Part shown: positions 35,550 to 46,674 of the stretch, piece by piece
How the letters are laid out: each line of letters begins with the position of its first letter
Position numbering within the stretch: position 1 is the stretch's first letter
Notes under the pieces: model-generated
Told to the model about the DNA's origin: nothing
The model's input: the letters and a program-made list of their open reading frames with translations, nothing else
Database searches by the model: none
Assembly (NCBI GenBank): GCA_038049695.1
Contig: CP142456.1
Coordinates: forward strand, 16,210,501 to 16,274,500
Origin: Cinnamomum chago
Lineage: Eukaryota; Streptophyta; Magnoliopsida; Laurales; Lauraceae
Reading direction: 5' to 3'
Length of the DNA stretch: 64,000 bases
Position numbers and translations under genes: made by a program

Positions 35550-36489
35550 TCAAATGGGGGGAATTCCATTCAGGGCTCGGAAGTTCCCGCTAACTTCTTT
35601 TATCTCAATGGCACATGCCGCCAGATCTTCGTGAGCTTTTACCAAGTTCACAGGGTCTTCCCACATGCGGTCATAGGCACTTCGAATCCGGTCAAACATG
35701 TCTGTGTCACCGTCAACAATGGGAGTCATGAGGGCACACAATGTCAGGTTCTGCCCCTCTAAGTACGTCTTCATTTGTCGGTGAATCCCATCATCGATAC
35801 TGTGCTCACATGTGAAAGCAAGAGCAGCGGCTCTCCTCATCCTCTGCTGTATTGTGTTAAAGTCTTCGATGCGGGCGGGTGATGATGCCACTATCCTCGA
35901 TTCCCATTAGGCATGCCTGGCGTTGAAGTCGACAAGTTCATGGAGTTTCGCTTTCAGTAACCCCATCGTGAAGGATGGGAGGTCCTCAACTGTGCCTTCG
36001 CAATAAAAAAGAGCACGCAATGCTACTTTCATGGAAGTGCAGAGATCCTTATATAGCCTGCAGATATCGTTGTACCTTACGAAGAGCAGGTTATAGCGGG
36101 CCCGCGCAATGCATGTGTGTTAGGGATTTTGTATATTTCAATTTGATAGATGCATTATCATTTTAGCATCATTTGAATTTTCACACATGCATTGATTTAA
36201 AAAATCTTGAAATCTTGATTTACACATGCATTGGTTTTTAGACTTGTAGAAATATTGATTTATGCATGTTTTGATTTTAAACTTGGATGCATTTAAATTT
36301 GAAAAGAAATTTTATAAATCAAGCTAGCCTATGTTTTAAATCATTCAAATCATTTTAGGCCTTTTATGTTTCATGTTTTTAATCCTCTTAGTTTGATTTA
36401 AATCATGATTCCAAGCTTGATTTAATAGCCCAAAAAGTCCCCTCAAGAAACTATCTTTTAATATGCTTTTTGGGGAAATTGGTCCCTAG

Positions 36490-36665
36490 GCCCGGGTCGA
36501 CCTACAGTATGCTCAGTCGACCAAGCGCATGGACCCGGTCGACCGAGCACACTGCAGGTCAACCGGGAAAGAGCCATTGGAGCTCTTCTTCAAATGGTTA
36601 GATTTATGACCGTTGAGCCCAAGTCAACTGAGGAAAGGTGCAGGTTGACCGGGGACACGCCAAAA
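36490..36665. repeat. GTCGAC palindrome array in solo LTR copy 1
   Basis: GGGTCGACCTAC, CAGTCGACCAAG, CCGGTCGACCGAG, AGGTCAACCGGG, AAGTCAACTGAGG and AGGTTGACCGGGG: six sites within 175 bp, some with one or two changes. Confidence 0.8.
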
Positions 36666-37494
36666 CTCATTTTTTGAGTATAAAATGAGGTTCATTCCTT
36701 TGGTAAAGTAGTGGATCAAAGAGGAACTAAGAGCCACTCTTGAGGAGTTTGGAGACAAGAAAAAGGGGAATAAACTAAGAGAGACCAAGGGGTCATTAGT
36801 GAAGCTAAAACTTGGATCAATGAAGTTAAATCTCTAAGTAAGCTTTACTTTTACTAATCATATGTTATATCCTTTGTTTAAATTATTGGCAAATGAATTT
36901 TAGCATGATAACTATGATGTGTTCAATCCATTCTTCATTTAATCTTTGATGTAAGTTGGATTGGATTCTTCACCTTGATTTCAAACCAAGTTTGTTTTAA
37001 AAATCTTCTCTAATCATGCTTAGCCAAAATCTTTGATTTTTTTTTATAACATGATTCATTTTCTTGGTTGAATCTTTATTTGTTGTTTTCATTCATTTGA
37101 ACCTTAGTTAAATTAGTTTGGTTTTGAAAACAACATTGCACATGCATCACATGTTTAGAGTTAATTAGTTTCATACAACTTTCGAGCCTTTGATTTTCAT
37201 TTCATCAACAAGTTTGTATTCATACATGTGATTTGCATTTCACTTCAATCAAAACTTTTTATGTTCCTTAAACTTTTAAATGCTTTGAGTATATATTGTT
37301 TGAGTTTACTTTTTAACTTGATTGAAGTTATCACACACACACATCATGAGCATACACCTTTGCATTCATATAGTGTTTGTATGAGTTAGATTTTCAATTT
37401 CATATCCGCTTATTTTAGAGGCATTGTAATTAAGCTTAAATTGTATATCTTTTAGTGTTTCTGTAGACACTACTTTGAGAGAAATTATTCATCT

Positions 37495-37635
37495 TGTAAA
37501 GGTTATTGCTTAGCCTAAGAAAAACATAGTGTAGAGGTTATTGCTTAGCCTTGGAAAAGCATCTTGTAAAGGTTATTGCTTAGCCTAGAAAAACATCATT
37601 GTAAAGGTTATTGATTAGCCTATTGAAAAGCATAG
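37495..37635. repeat. Short tandem phrase repeat in solo LTR copy 1
   Basis: GTAAAGGTTATTGCTTAGCCT with AAAAACAT or AAAAGCAT spacers occurs four times. The matching region in copy 2 (46950-47100) has five inverted versions (GGCTAAGCAATAACC). Confidence 0.85.
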
Positions 37636-38319
37636 ATAGTGGAAATCCGATGGGGTGTTGGATCACAAGCCGGTAGTGGATGTAGGCATTGAGGCCGAAC
37701 CACTATAAATCATTGTGTGATGGTGCATGCTTTGTGCTGATTGTTTTTGTTAGCTTCCGCATTTTTTTATAATCATCACTTGTGACTGGTTAATATTAAA
37801 GAAGTTAAAATTTGTCATAATTGGTCACTAATTTGTAGCACACCCTATTCACCCCCCCCCCCCCTCTAGGGTTAGGATCCCGGACTTTCAGTGTGAGCTT
37901 CCGACTAATTAGCGCCTCGTATTCTGTGACACAAGCATAATCCCACTCGAGTTCTGCCTGGTGCTCATATCGGAACCTGAGTCTTTCCTCTGCTGTGTAA
38001 TCCAATCCACCCCTCAATTCCTCGGGGACATTAATGAAGGCCGGTGCATAGCGGTGGCATCCGGGTGGAGAATTGTTATTGCGTGGGCCGAACGGATGAG
38101 CTGGGTGACCTGGTATTCTAATTGATCCTGTTTTATTCCCCAAAATCAAGAATGTAAGTTGAGTAAACAAGAAATTAATGTCAAAAGATATCCACAACAC
38201 ATCCACAGCACATATAGCATGAAACAATATATAGCCAGCATAAATACTAGAGGAATATCGTTTCCAGTTAATCTGAAACAAAGGGGTGGTCATTTCCCAA
38301 CTAATGATATATCTCGTTT

Positions 38320-38353
38320 CGAGAGGAATTGTGCACAAAATAGGGTGTCTACA
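38320..38353 (-). other. Second LTR-like start (TGTAGACACCC...)
   Basis: Minus strand from 38353 reads TGTAGACACCCTATTTTGTG, closely like the LTR start at 34548 (TGTAGACACCTCATTTCGGC). It could be the edge of another truncated Tat-type LTR or an internal copy. No matching end or target duplication was found. Confidence 0.4.
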
Positions 38354-39599
38354 TGGGGTTTTGGATCAAGGGTTAATCGGGGAGGGGCATGAGGCATGTT
38401 TACGTAGGTGCGTATATAAAAAATGCCCTAGCGTATGGGGTGACATGTGATTGGCCCTGAAACAAAACAAGGTGTAACATGTCCTGTATTCAACCAAAAG
38501 GCATTGGTAACAAAAGCATGCATGAGGTGATAGTGTGTAAACAAATGAGTGTTTGTGACAAAAGTGCATCTGATGGGACCTGAATTGGGAAGCCGTACAG
38601 AATAAGTAGGTACCCGTATGTGTGTATACATACACACACAGATATATATATATATATATATATAAATGCCCCAGCATAAAGCTGGTGTAGTTTCTGACTA
38701 AGAATGAGAGAATGAAGGTGGTCTAGCTCTCTGATCCATGGTTATAGGTTCGGTAGTGATGTGACCATCCTCAACTATCTTTTTGGAGATCGATCCCTCA
38801 CTGTCCTTTTCCAGCTGTTTTAGTTCTTTTGGTTGAACTTTGGAAAGCACTAGGTTGCCCCTGGAATTCATGTGTGAATATGGTTTTATGTGTGGGAGAT
38901 AATGAGTCGTCGTGCTTCCTTAGTATTGTGGTTATCGGCCACTCTCCGCTCGGTTCATCAGACAAGGACCCACGTCATTTCAACATGTTGTAGTTTCGTG
39001 AGTGCTTTTTCCTTATTTTGGGTCTTTGCTTTCTCTCTGGTTTTTTTTTTTTTGGACATGTGACCGTGCAATGCCTGGGTCCCTTAAGCTTTTTAATTAA
39101 CTCATGTAACGAGCATTATGCCAATAACTCCCAAACCAGATGGCTTTAGGGCACTAGGTATGTAAATACCCCTACGTGCTTACCGGCTTGAGTTAAAGAG
39201 GCTACGAGCCCAATCTAGTCACAAAGCTTTTATTATTTTCGGGATTTCTAACTAAACTCATGTTTTTTTTTGGACTGGCTCAGGAGAGGGTTACCTAGGG
39301 TTTTGGCTTCTGAAGCATAAGGTATGGGGAGCACACCCATATCTCATGCGACTCCACCATGGTTTCTCTTTTCTCTCTTTTGCAAGTGGTATGGGGAAGC
39401 TTTCATTACATGGGTGACCTCATCTACAAACTCTCACGTTGAATGGTTTCAACCGTGCAAAGGATTGTGTGGGCCAAACTCACTATTCTTTTTTTTTTGT
39501 GCCAGTGTGTTTTTTGACTTCCAGGTTTGACCGTAGCACATCTCCAGGTTTACACGGCCATATCAAGAGACCGAGGGTCATACTATGAAGGAAGTGGAG
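38354..39599. other. Non-coding stretch between integrase and the ORF region of the Tat-like element
   Basis: Contains an AT microsatellite (38642-38664), T runs near 39040-39055 and 39487-39500, and no recognisable coding sequence. Confidence 0.5.
38642..38664. repeat. AT/TA dinucleotide microsatellite
   Basis: Eleven or so uninterrupted AT repeats. Confidence 0.95.
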
Positions 39600-40690
39600 A
39601 AGGGTCAATGTGGTGTACTTTTTCAAGTACATAGCATTCCATGGATCAGGGAGCTCTTCCCCTTCTGCATTTACTAATCTATATGCATTACCAGAATATA
39701 CTTCTTTGATTACATATGGGCCTTCCCAATTAGGTCACAATTTTCCTCTAATGTGTGGGAGTTGTGATTGAGTGATGAGTTTCAATACCAGATCACCTAT
39801 CTTGAATCTCCTTTCTATGACATGCTTGTTGTAGGCTCTTGCGATCCACTTCTTGTACACCTGAGCGTGTTCTGCTGCTCTCATCCTTTTCTCATCAAGG
39901 AGGTCTAGCTGTAGCTATAATGCTTCTTGTCTTTGGATTTCTATCATCTCTTTATCTAATTGGATCCGTAATGATGGGTATAGGAGCTCAAAAGGAAAAA
40001 CTGCCTCCATCCCGTAAGTCAGGGCATATAGGGTCCCACTTGTCGGAGCCCTGATGGAGGATCGATACGCCCACAATGCCTTGACCAAACGCTCGGGCCA
40101 ATCGCTACATTTTGCAGTTTCCACTATTTTCTTGATGATCTTGAGCAATGTTTTGTTTGTAGCTTCTGTCTGTCCGTTTCCTTGGGGATAATACAGGGTT
40201 GAATGTTGTAGTTCTATACCATATTTTATGCACAAATCCTCCATTTGTTGAGATATGAATTAAGGGCCATTGTCGTTTATGAATACTTTCGAAATGCCAA
40301 ATCGGGTTATTATGTTCTTCTGAATGAATTTGATCACTGTGGAGGCTTTGATGTTGACAAATGCCTCAGCCTCATCCCATTTTCTGTAGTACTCAATCTC
40401 CATTAATATAAAAGCCTTGTTTTGAGTGTTTTCTATGGTCGGAGCCAAGGGTCCTATGATATCAAATGCCCAGGTCAAAAAGGGCTACGGAGCGGTAGTG
40501 AGATGTAGTGAAGAAGCTGGAGCGTGAATCACGTTGGCGTGTAGTTGACATTCTTGGTCCCTGAATACAATTCTAGTTCCGAAATAATAGGCATCGACTC
40601 GTATCTTATCTCGCTGATCTGGCTCATGATTTCCTCTAGTCACAACTGCTGTACCAAAGGAATTTTCCAACAGTCAGGTCTCCTTATGGT
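39600..40690 (-). pseudogene. Tat-like integrase, N-terminal end damaged
   Basis: Minus-strand order: CQLHANVIHAPASSLHL (end of the zinc-binding domain), WAFDIIGPLAP (first catalytic Asp), FGISKVFINDNGP (second Asp), STLYYPQGNGQTEATNKTLL (catalytic Glu), WPERLVKALWAYRSSIRAPT, LTYGMEAVFPFEL, then the C-terminal part (RRFKIGDLVLKL, WEGPYVIKEVYSGNAYRLV). ALWAYR and YGMEAV are typical of Tat/Athila rather than chromovirus integrases. Stops lie after NDNGP and after RQEAL. Two motifs upstream of CQLHANV are unrecognisable, so the deletion that removed reverse transcriptase and RNase H probably reaches into this domain. Confidence 0.85.
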
Positions 40691-41039
40691 TCTGCAATAG
40701 TCAGAGGTTTTTATTCCTAGGTTACCTATATTTTTGGGATTTTGGTTTTCTAAGTTTTTGGGATTTTGTGGCTTTTTGATTTTTTTTGGAATGATATGTT
40801 ACAAGTTGGGCTGTGAAAGGGCTATCTAAGGAAGAAGATCCTTGCCTCGAGCAATACAGAGCTGCGGGGTGATACATTACTTCGTCATCTTCGTGATTTT
40901 CAATTTCCCAGGTTTTGATGTCTTCTTCTAAGGGTCATGCTCTCCAGTGTCGCCACGTGGCCGGCCAAGATACGACTTCCTAGCTATCGGGGTCTTCGAT
41001 TTCCCATGTTTCATAATCATCCCTTTTTTTTAGAATCGG

Positions 41040-41480
41040 CCTTTTTTTGGCAATTTCGCCGAATCACTTTCACTAATCATGTTGTATGATAGCATTTGGA
41101 AACATTCCTCCAAGGAGGGACTTGATCCTCTAATTTCTTCGGATTCGGGGAATCCTTCCCAAGTACCAATGATATCTTCTAAAGTCTCAATCTCCTTGTC
41201 CTCAGATGATGAATCGGTTATACCTCCTATTAAAAGCTCTTTCCTTTTCTTATGGGTGCGGACCTCATGGCATCCCCCTCCATCAGGAGGTTCATTGGGG
41301 CAGACGAAGTGCTCGCCTAGTTTCCAATTCTTTCTGGAGAGTGTTACCTGATCATACGGGTCGAATCCTAACCCTTCTGTTCCTATCCTTGCTTCCGGGA
41401 TGAAGAGGTCAAGGATCCCATCCTCGTTTTTGCCTAACCCTAATCAGGGTTGATATCCAAGCTTTCTCATGAGGTTCTAA
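41040..41480 (-). pseudogene. Tat-like linker with G-patch-like motif; reverse transcriptase missing downstream
   Basis: Minus strand near 41470-41410 reads MRKLGYQP, a stop, then LGLGKNEDGI, matching the G-patch pattern (LGY.PG.GLGK...GI) that some Tat/Ogre polyproteins carry between protease and reverse transcriptase. The frame continues with IPEARIGTEGLGFDPYD, LSRKNWKLGEHFVC and an acidic stretch (SSSEDKEIETLEDIIGTW) to about 41050. Instead of reverse transcriptase motifs, the sequence then reads through about 350 bp of broken frame into the integrase. Confidence 0.6.
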
Positions 41481-41639
41481 CCTTGTATACATTCCATTCT
41501 TAATGGCGGTTCAGGTAGAGGGACCGGATCGGGTATCATACTCCGGAGGAGACCGATACTCGTTAAGGAAATAATAGGATCGATCTTATATCCATGTGCT
41601 TTGGTTCCAGGCGGGATAGGAGCCGGCCGTAGAGTGGGG

Positions 41640-42499
41640 AGTATCAAAGTCCTTCTAGTTCAATCACAAGCGGGTCCCCCATTAACTTCACGAGAAATGG
41701 GGAAACTTAATGCATTGGTGCCTAGCGAACATGACCGCCTTCATGTGATTCAGCCAGCGACGTCCTATTATCATGTTTTTTTTGCTAACGGAGGGTTCCC
41801 AATCCTTTGGACTGGACTATTCCCTCCAGGCCCAGAGAGAAGCCAGATAAAACCCCTGTGGCCCCTAGGTGGTAGCACAAGTAGACTTAACTTTCGGTTC
41901 CTGAAGAGGGGGGAACCGGGAGTCGATACCAGGACCTCTAGCTCCGGAAGAGAGAGGAACCGTGGTCCTGACCACTCGGCCAAACCCTTGGGGGTTAAAG
42001 GTCGCCGGGATATCCATGATGTAGAACTCTTCGGGTATCAAAATCAAGCCCACTTGTACCAATAATATGATCTTCCCACAAACATTTTTCCTGTTTCCAT
42101 CGTACCCTATCACCACCAACGGGGCTGGGGTTAGATCTTTAGCGGCCAGATCCAGCGTCTTGTATGTTTTCAGCGGACAGATGTTCGAAGACGCCCTTGT
42201 GTCTACCAGGGCACTGGATACTTCTCTCCCAACCACCCTAACCGTGAGATGTAGGGGCGAATTTCTTACTTCAGGTGGTATTTCTTTTAATTCCTCCTCG
42301 GTGAAGTTGAGGGTTGGCAAGAAAGTCTCTGGGGATAAGGAGGCTATGGACGTCCTTAGTTGCTCTGGGGTTATATCTTTAGGAACTTGTGAAAGATGGC
42401 GTCCATCAACTATTTTTGATGTATCGGGGAAGTCTTGATCAGGTCAAGGATTGACACTTTAGGGGGTATTTTCGTTAGGTGCCCCAAGAGGTCATATTC
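41640..42499 (-). pseudogene. Tat-like aspartic protease, interrupted by a SINE
   Basis: The minus strand from 42499 reads YDLLGHLTKIPPKVSILDL, a stop after SPIHQK, then FLPTLNFTEEELKEIPPEVR, LTVRVVGREVSSALVDTRAS (active-site region, with D-T-R where the family has D-x-G), ICPLKTYKTL, VQVGLILIPEEFYIMDIPA. At 41994 a SINE begins. Beyond it (41775 downwards) the domain resumes with IIGRRWLNHMKAV, so the insertion sits just before the conserved GR.WL motif. The right side is cut by the Gypsy-2 LTR at 42500. Confidence 0.8.
41776..41994 (-). mobile_element. tRNA-derived SINE, about 215 bp
   Basis: On the minus strand a tRNA-like head has box A GGCCGAGTGGTCAGGA (41967-41981) and box B GGTATCGACTCCC (41918-41930) about 50 bp apart, as in RNA polymerase III internal promoters. 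A 130-bp body with CTACCACC and GGGCCTGG words follows, then a final run of eight A (41776-41783). It lies within otherwise continuous protease coding sequence, which marks it as an insertion. A clear target duplication was not seen. Confidence 0.75.
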
Positions 42500-45150
42500 T
42501 GTTAGACCCCGTCCCGAGTTAATCAAGATTAATTCTAATTGATTCGAAATAAAGCTAATTAACTATGTTTAATTAAGCTAATGATGGTTTATGGCCAAAT
42601 GAAATTGAATTAGCCTAAAATGAATGATTTAGGCCTAATGAATTGATAATGAAAGAGATCAAATGAATTGAATGGGTTTTAGACTTGAATAGAGAAAACT
42701 AAGGACTTTTTCGTGAATACGAATCTTTGCGTATTTTTTCAAATACGAAAACTCTTGATACCAATACGTGTATCTCAACGAGTACATTAACTTCCATAAA
42801 AGACTCGAACTCGTTCGACGAGTATTGGATCAAATGACCCTTCATTTGACTCAAGTTGTAAATAAGAAGAGATAGTGGACTAAAATGCAAAGTGGGGCTT
42901 ATATAGAAATGAGATGAGTTCATTCATCTCATTCCCAGCTCTAGCAAACCCTAGACTTCTTTTCTTCTTCTTCTTCTTCTTCCATTTCCTCCATCAAGTG
43001 TCAAGGTTTTCAAGTGATTTTGGTAAGGATTGGTGCCACTCCATCTACTTCAGCTTCTAGCTTGGTTTCCTTGAAGTAAAAGTTTGAGAGAAAGCTCAAG
43101 ATTTCTCTTCACACAGGCTACAAGTGAGTGTTTGAATCCTTATTTAACTTTTAAGTTCTATTGAGTGCTTAGGAATGGTTTCTATCTCAGTTAACTCATA
43201 GGACCTATACCTTGAATGTTTTCATGGAGATAAGCTTGAAAAAAGGGATTCAAGTTGAGAAGTTTCCATTTCAAATTGAGTTAACAAAGGACTTCTTATC
43301 AAATTTATCTTCAATAGAGGTTTTTGTCGGTCATCATTTGGTTAAAGGCAAGTATATTTTCTTCTACTGATTTATGATGTTATAGAACTTGTAGGAACCC
43401 AAGGAGTTCAGTTTCCAGAAATTGCTTCAGAGTTTCTGAAGCTCTGGAAAGGTAACCAAAGTGGTGACCAAGCTAAGAATTCCCGAGCTCAGAACAATCG
43501 AGCTCAGAATTACCGAGCACAGAATTGAATTACCGAGTTCAGAACAACCGAGCTCAGAATTGAATTACCAAGCTCAGAACAACCGAGCTCAGAATTATCT
43601 AGTTCAAAATTACCGAGCTCAGGATTACCGAGCTCAAAACAATTGTGCTCAGAATTACCAAGCTCAGAATAAGCAGCTCAGAATGACCGAAATCACAAAG
43701 ACCGAGCTCATAATGACCGAGCTCATAGTGACCGAACTCACTGTCAGGTGACCGAACTCACAAGATTTTGTATTGAAAAGTCTGAATTTTCAGTAATTGA
43801 ACCTATTAGATTAGAAATTATCTATGGCTATTAAATAGATAGTTTTGAGACTAATTAAGTTAACTCAAATGTTATAATTGGTTTTTATTCGAGACGAATA
43901 TAAGCCTCGAATTGGCCGATGTAAATGGCAAATTTATTAAGAATTGTCTCTAAACCTTCATAGGTGTTAGCTAAGGTTATCTGAACGTACAAATTACTAA
44001 ATAAAGTAATGTTCATTGAGAATAACACATACGTTGGATAATGAGCGCTTCACCCATTTGTTTGGTTTAGAAATCTACACTAAATGATAGATTGAGTAGA
44101 TTTCTCGAGTCTTGGCACTACATAATAGTTTCTCAAACTCGTTATCGAGTTGAACTGATTAATATAACGAATAATGAATAGTTACTAAATGTAACACTAA
44201 ACAATGAACATTTACTAAATGTAACAATGAAGTAATGAATAATCCCGCTGCAGCAAATGGACTGGGGTGTTCCGGAGCTCCGTGGCGATGCCAGTGATCT
44301 CTGATCAAGAAACTGGTAGATCCCACATATATATGGACTGAAGAGTCCCACTTGATAAGTCATCTAAAAGACATAGACTGAAAAGTCACTAAATTCATAA
44401 GCCATTAATAAATATTCAATGAAATCAATGAATGGAATACAAATGACTAAACATGAAATGAACGCATGCTTCCTTTAGGAAGAACTGAAATGAGTTGAAA
44501 CAATTGTTATTGTAGTTGCCAGTTTAGTAATTGATATTACTTAACTCTCGTGAATAGTTACTATACTGAATGGAATTGTCTAGAATTGTTAAATTGATAG
44601 ATTGACAGGTTATTGTATATGGTAGCATGAACTATGATAGAATTGTATATACATTGTTGAACATTCGCGTTCACGATGTTATTGATGAATATTACAGGCC
44701 CAGTTGCTCGTGCCAGTCATGCCGAGGCTGCACCGCCAGCGGAGGAGGCCCATCCGATACCTCTAGGAGGTTTAATCGAATGGACGTGATCAGAGTGCCA
44801 ATGAAAGGGATATTTTGGGAAATGTTTTGATAGATAATTTTGTACGTTCATTTTGCATAGTAATTAGATGTCACCTACATTGTATTTGAATATGCAGTGG
44901 TTGACTTCGATAGGAAGTGAATTATGTATATTGACTTCACTTTATGTAGAGAACTTGTTCAGTTTTTAATAGTTGCCAATGTATGCATACATATATTTCC
45001 GCAAAATGTACATCGACAGGTATGTATAAAAGATCCTTTGTGGACTTCGTCTTAACTTTGGTTATTTCGGAGTTTACGGGAGTAGGTATGATTGGATTCG
45101 CGACCCAAGGTTAATCCCAATTACTCGAATCTCGGGCTCGGGTTGTGACA
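42500..45150 (+). repeat. 5' LTR of Gypsy-2 (2.65 kb)
   Basis: Starts TGTTAGACCCCGTCCCGAG and ends CTCGGGTTGTGACA. Eleven bases separate it from the primer site. It contains the GAGCTC array at 43475-43745. The ORFs within show no family features. Confidence 0.8.
43475..43750. repeat. Array of GAGCTCAGAAT.ACC units in the Gypsy-2 LTR
   Basis: Roughly 15-20 units of 14-20 bp based on CCGAGCTCAGAATTA, alternating with AACAACCGAGCTCAG versions and ending as GACCGAACTCAC. The core GAGCTC is palindromic. The 96-aa ORF here (MVTKLRIPEL...) only reflects the repeat. Confidence 0.9.
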
Positions 45151-45161
45151 TACTTATTATA

Positions 45162-45173
45162 TGGTATCAGAGC
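45162..45173 (+). promoter_or_regulatory. Primer-binding site of Gypsy-2
   Basis: TGGTATCAGAGC, an exact match to the classic plant initiator tRNA-Met primer site, 11 bp after the LTR. Confidence 0.9.
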
Positions 45174-45352
45174 TTAGTTAAAAGTCTAGAATGGGACAAT
45201 TTTAAAAGACTTAGTAAAACTAAGAACAAAGTGAGGAACGCTACAATTAGAACTAATCAAACTTTGGATTGTGTTTATTGCTTTCATTATATATGATATA
45301 TATGTGATGGAAGTGTATAAATGTATATCTTACCTTCCGTATCGTTTACAGC

Positions 45353-46674
45353 ATGGCGTCAGGATCAGGATCTGGGAATGATGACTTCGTAGTAGTCACA
45401 CCTTCCCCTCCTATATGTGACGTTGATGCTAGGTTTACTGCATACTGGAGTAGTTAACCAGAAGTAATGAGCAAATGGCTAGGAGCCATGAGGTACAGAT
45501 GGGCATGCAAGCCCAGTTAGCCAGGAGCCAAGAAGCTCAAATGGTATGCAAACCTAGATTGCTGCCATGTTAGAAGTTTAGAGTCAGATGCAGGCTCAAA
45601 TGCAGATTCCACCTGTACCACCAGTCCAACAACAACACCATGTTGAAACTCAAGTGGTGTTACAGCATAAGGATAAAGATCCCTATGCTATTTATGAACG
45701 ATTCCGTAAGAGAGGAGCCACCGAGTTCCATGGAAATGAAGATGTGATGCAGGCTGACGAGTGGCTAGAACACATTGAAGATGTGTTTGATATAGTTGTT
45801 TGCACTCACAAACAGAGTGTTACTTACCTCTACCATGTTTAGAGGGGCAACGAAGATTTGGTGGAAGAGTATCAGGGATGCCTTCAAGGCAATGCCAGCA
45901 GAGGGTATATGGGAAACTTTCAAGGAGCAGTTTCAGAGGAAGTTTGTCTCAAACATGTACGGCAACAGAAAGAATCAGAGTTTCTGAATTTGAAGCAGGG
46001 ATAATTGATCGTGTCTGCCTATGTTCATACCTTCTTACAGTTATCTAAGTATGCTACCGAGTTGATGGATACTAAAGCAAAGAAAGTCAAGAGATGTCTC
46101 CTTGGACTGAACCCAAAATACAAGATGATCGTATTGGCTGGGCAAAAGCCTACAACGTTCAATGATGCCGTTGATAGGGCATATACAGCAGAGGAAGTCC
46201 AGAGAGAGAAGGAAGCTAAGGCTTTGAACACCAAGAGATGTGGTGAATCGTGGTTTAAGAAAGGAGGACAGTCTAGGCATAAGAGGCAGAAACAGAGATT
46301 CATTCCTAGGAATGATAGGAATGAGAGGAGAGAGAACATGTCAGTTTGTGATACTTGTGGTAAAGCTCACAGGACTGAGTTGTGTTAGAGGACTACTTGA
46401 GCTTACCTAGTCGTAGTTATTTGGAACACAAAATGGCACAGTGTCCAAGAGCTAGGAGAGATGACAAAGCTCCTTATCAGCAACCTGCTCAGGGACAAGC
46501 AACACTTCCTGCTCCTCAGCAGCGATTAGCCTTGCCAGCTCCTCCTAGGCACCAGCAGCAGCAACCTTAACGTCAATGGCAGAGGCAACAACCAAGACAG
46601 CAACAGCAGCCAAACATGCCACAGATGGCTGGGATGGCTTTTGCCGTCAACAGAGAGCAAGCTGATGTTGCAGC
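45353..46674 (+). pseudogene. Gypsy-2 gag
   Basis: The start is MASGSGSGNDDFVVV at 45353. A Gln-rich part (MQAQMQIPPVPPVQQQ) is followed by the gag core: DPYAIYERFRKRGATEFHG, DEWLEHIEDVF, FRGATKIWWKSIRD, WETFKEQFQRKFVS, AYVHTFLQLSKYATEL, GLNPKYKMIVL. A zinc knuckle CDTCGKAHRTELC lies at about 46345-46385. Stops and shifts occur near 45455, 45840, 45985 and 46386. The final frame runs to NREQADVAA, where the solo LTR begins. Confidence 0.85.

Larger units (their letters stand above)
36118..37890 (+). mobile_element. Solo LTR, GTCGAC-array family, copy 1 (1773 bp)
   Basis: Ends are TGTTAGGGATTTTG and GGACTTTCA (TG...CA), with flanks ATGTG (36113-36117) and GTGTG (37891-37895), a 5-bp duplication with one mismatch. 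It is alignable end to end with the reverse complement of 46675-48446. Inside are the GTCGAC palindromes near 36495-36660, a repeated phrase AGGTTATTGCTTAGCCT near 37500-37620, and a 13-bp C run at 37852-37864. No coding sequence. It interrupts the unrecognised ORF. Confidence 0.88.
35550..38127 (-). pseudogene. Unrecognised helical protein ORF in the Tat-like element, split by a solo LTR
   Basis: On the minus strand an open frame begins after an acceptor-like AATAAAACAG at 38128 and runs through VPEELRGGLDYTAEERLRF and YACVTEYEALISRKLT to 37891. There the solo LTR (36118-37890) begins. The same frame resumes on the far side at 36112 (ARARYNLLFVRYNDICRLY, CEGTVEDLPSFTMGLLKAKL), meets one stop at 35907-35909, and continues with ARIEDFNTIQQRMRRAAALA, WEDPVNLVKAHEDLAACAIE to a stop at 35550. 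Apart from the insertion and one stop the frame holds for about 270 codons. It looks mostly alpha-helical and acidic/basic mixed, with no motif I know. Its place between the integrase and the 3' LTR suggests an extra ORF of the retrotransposon; a captured host gene fragment is the alternative. Confidence 0.5.

Noticed and set aside
41918-41981. Possible tRNA gene (box A and box B)
   Set aside because: The boxes are in order but the segment does not fold as a tRNA with a proper acceptor stem, and a SINE body and A tail follow.
43461-43751. 96-aa ORF with repeated RAQN/SEL words
   Set aside because: It is encoded by the GAGCTC tandem array and has no start context or relatives.
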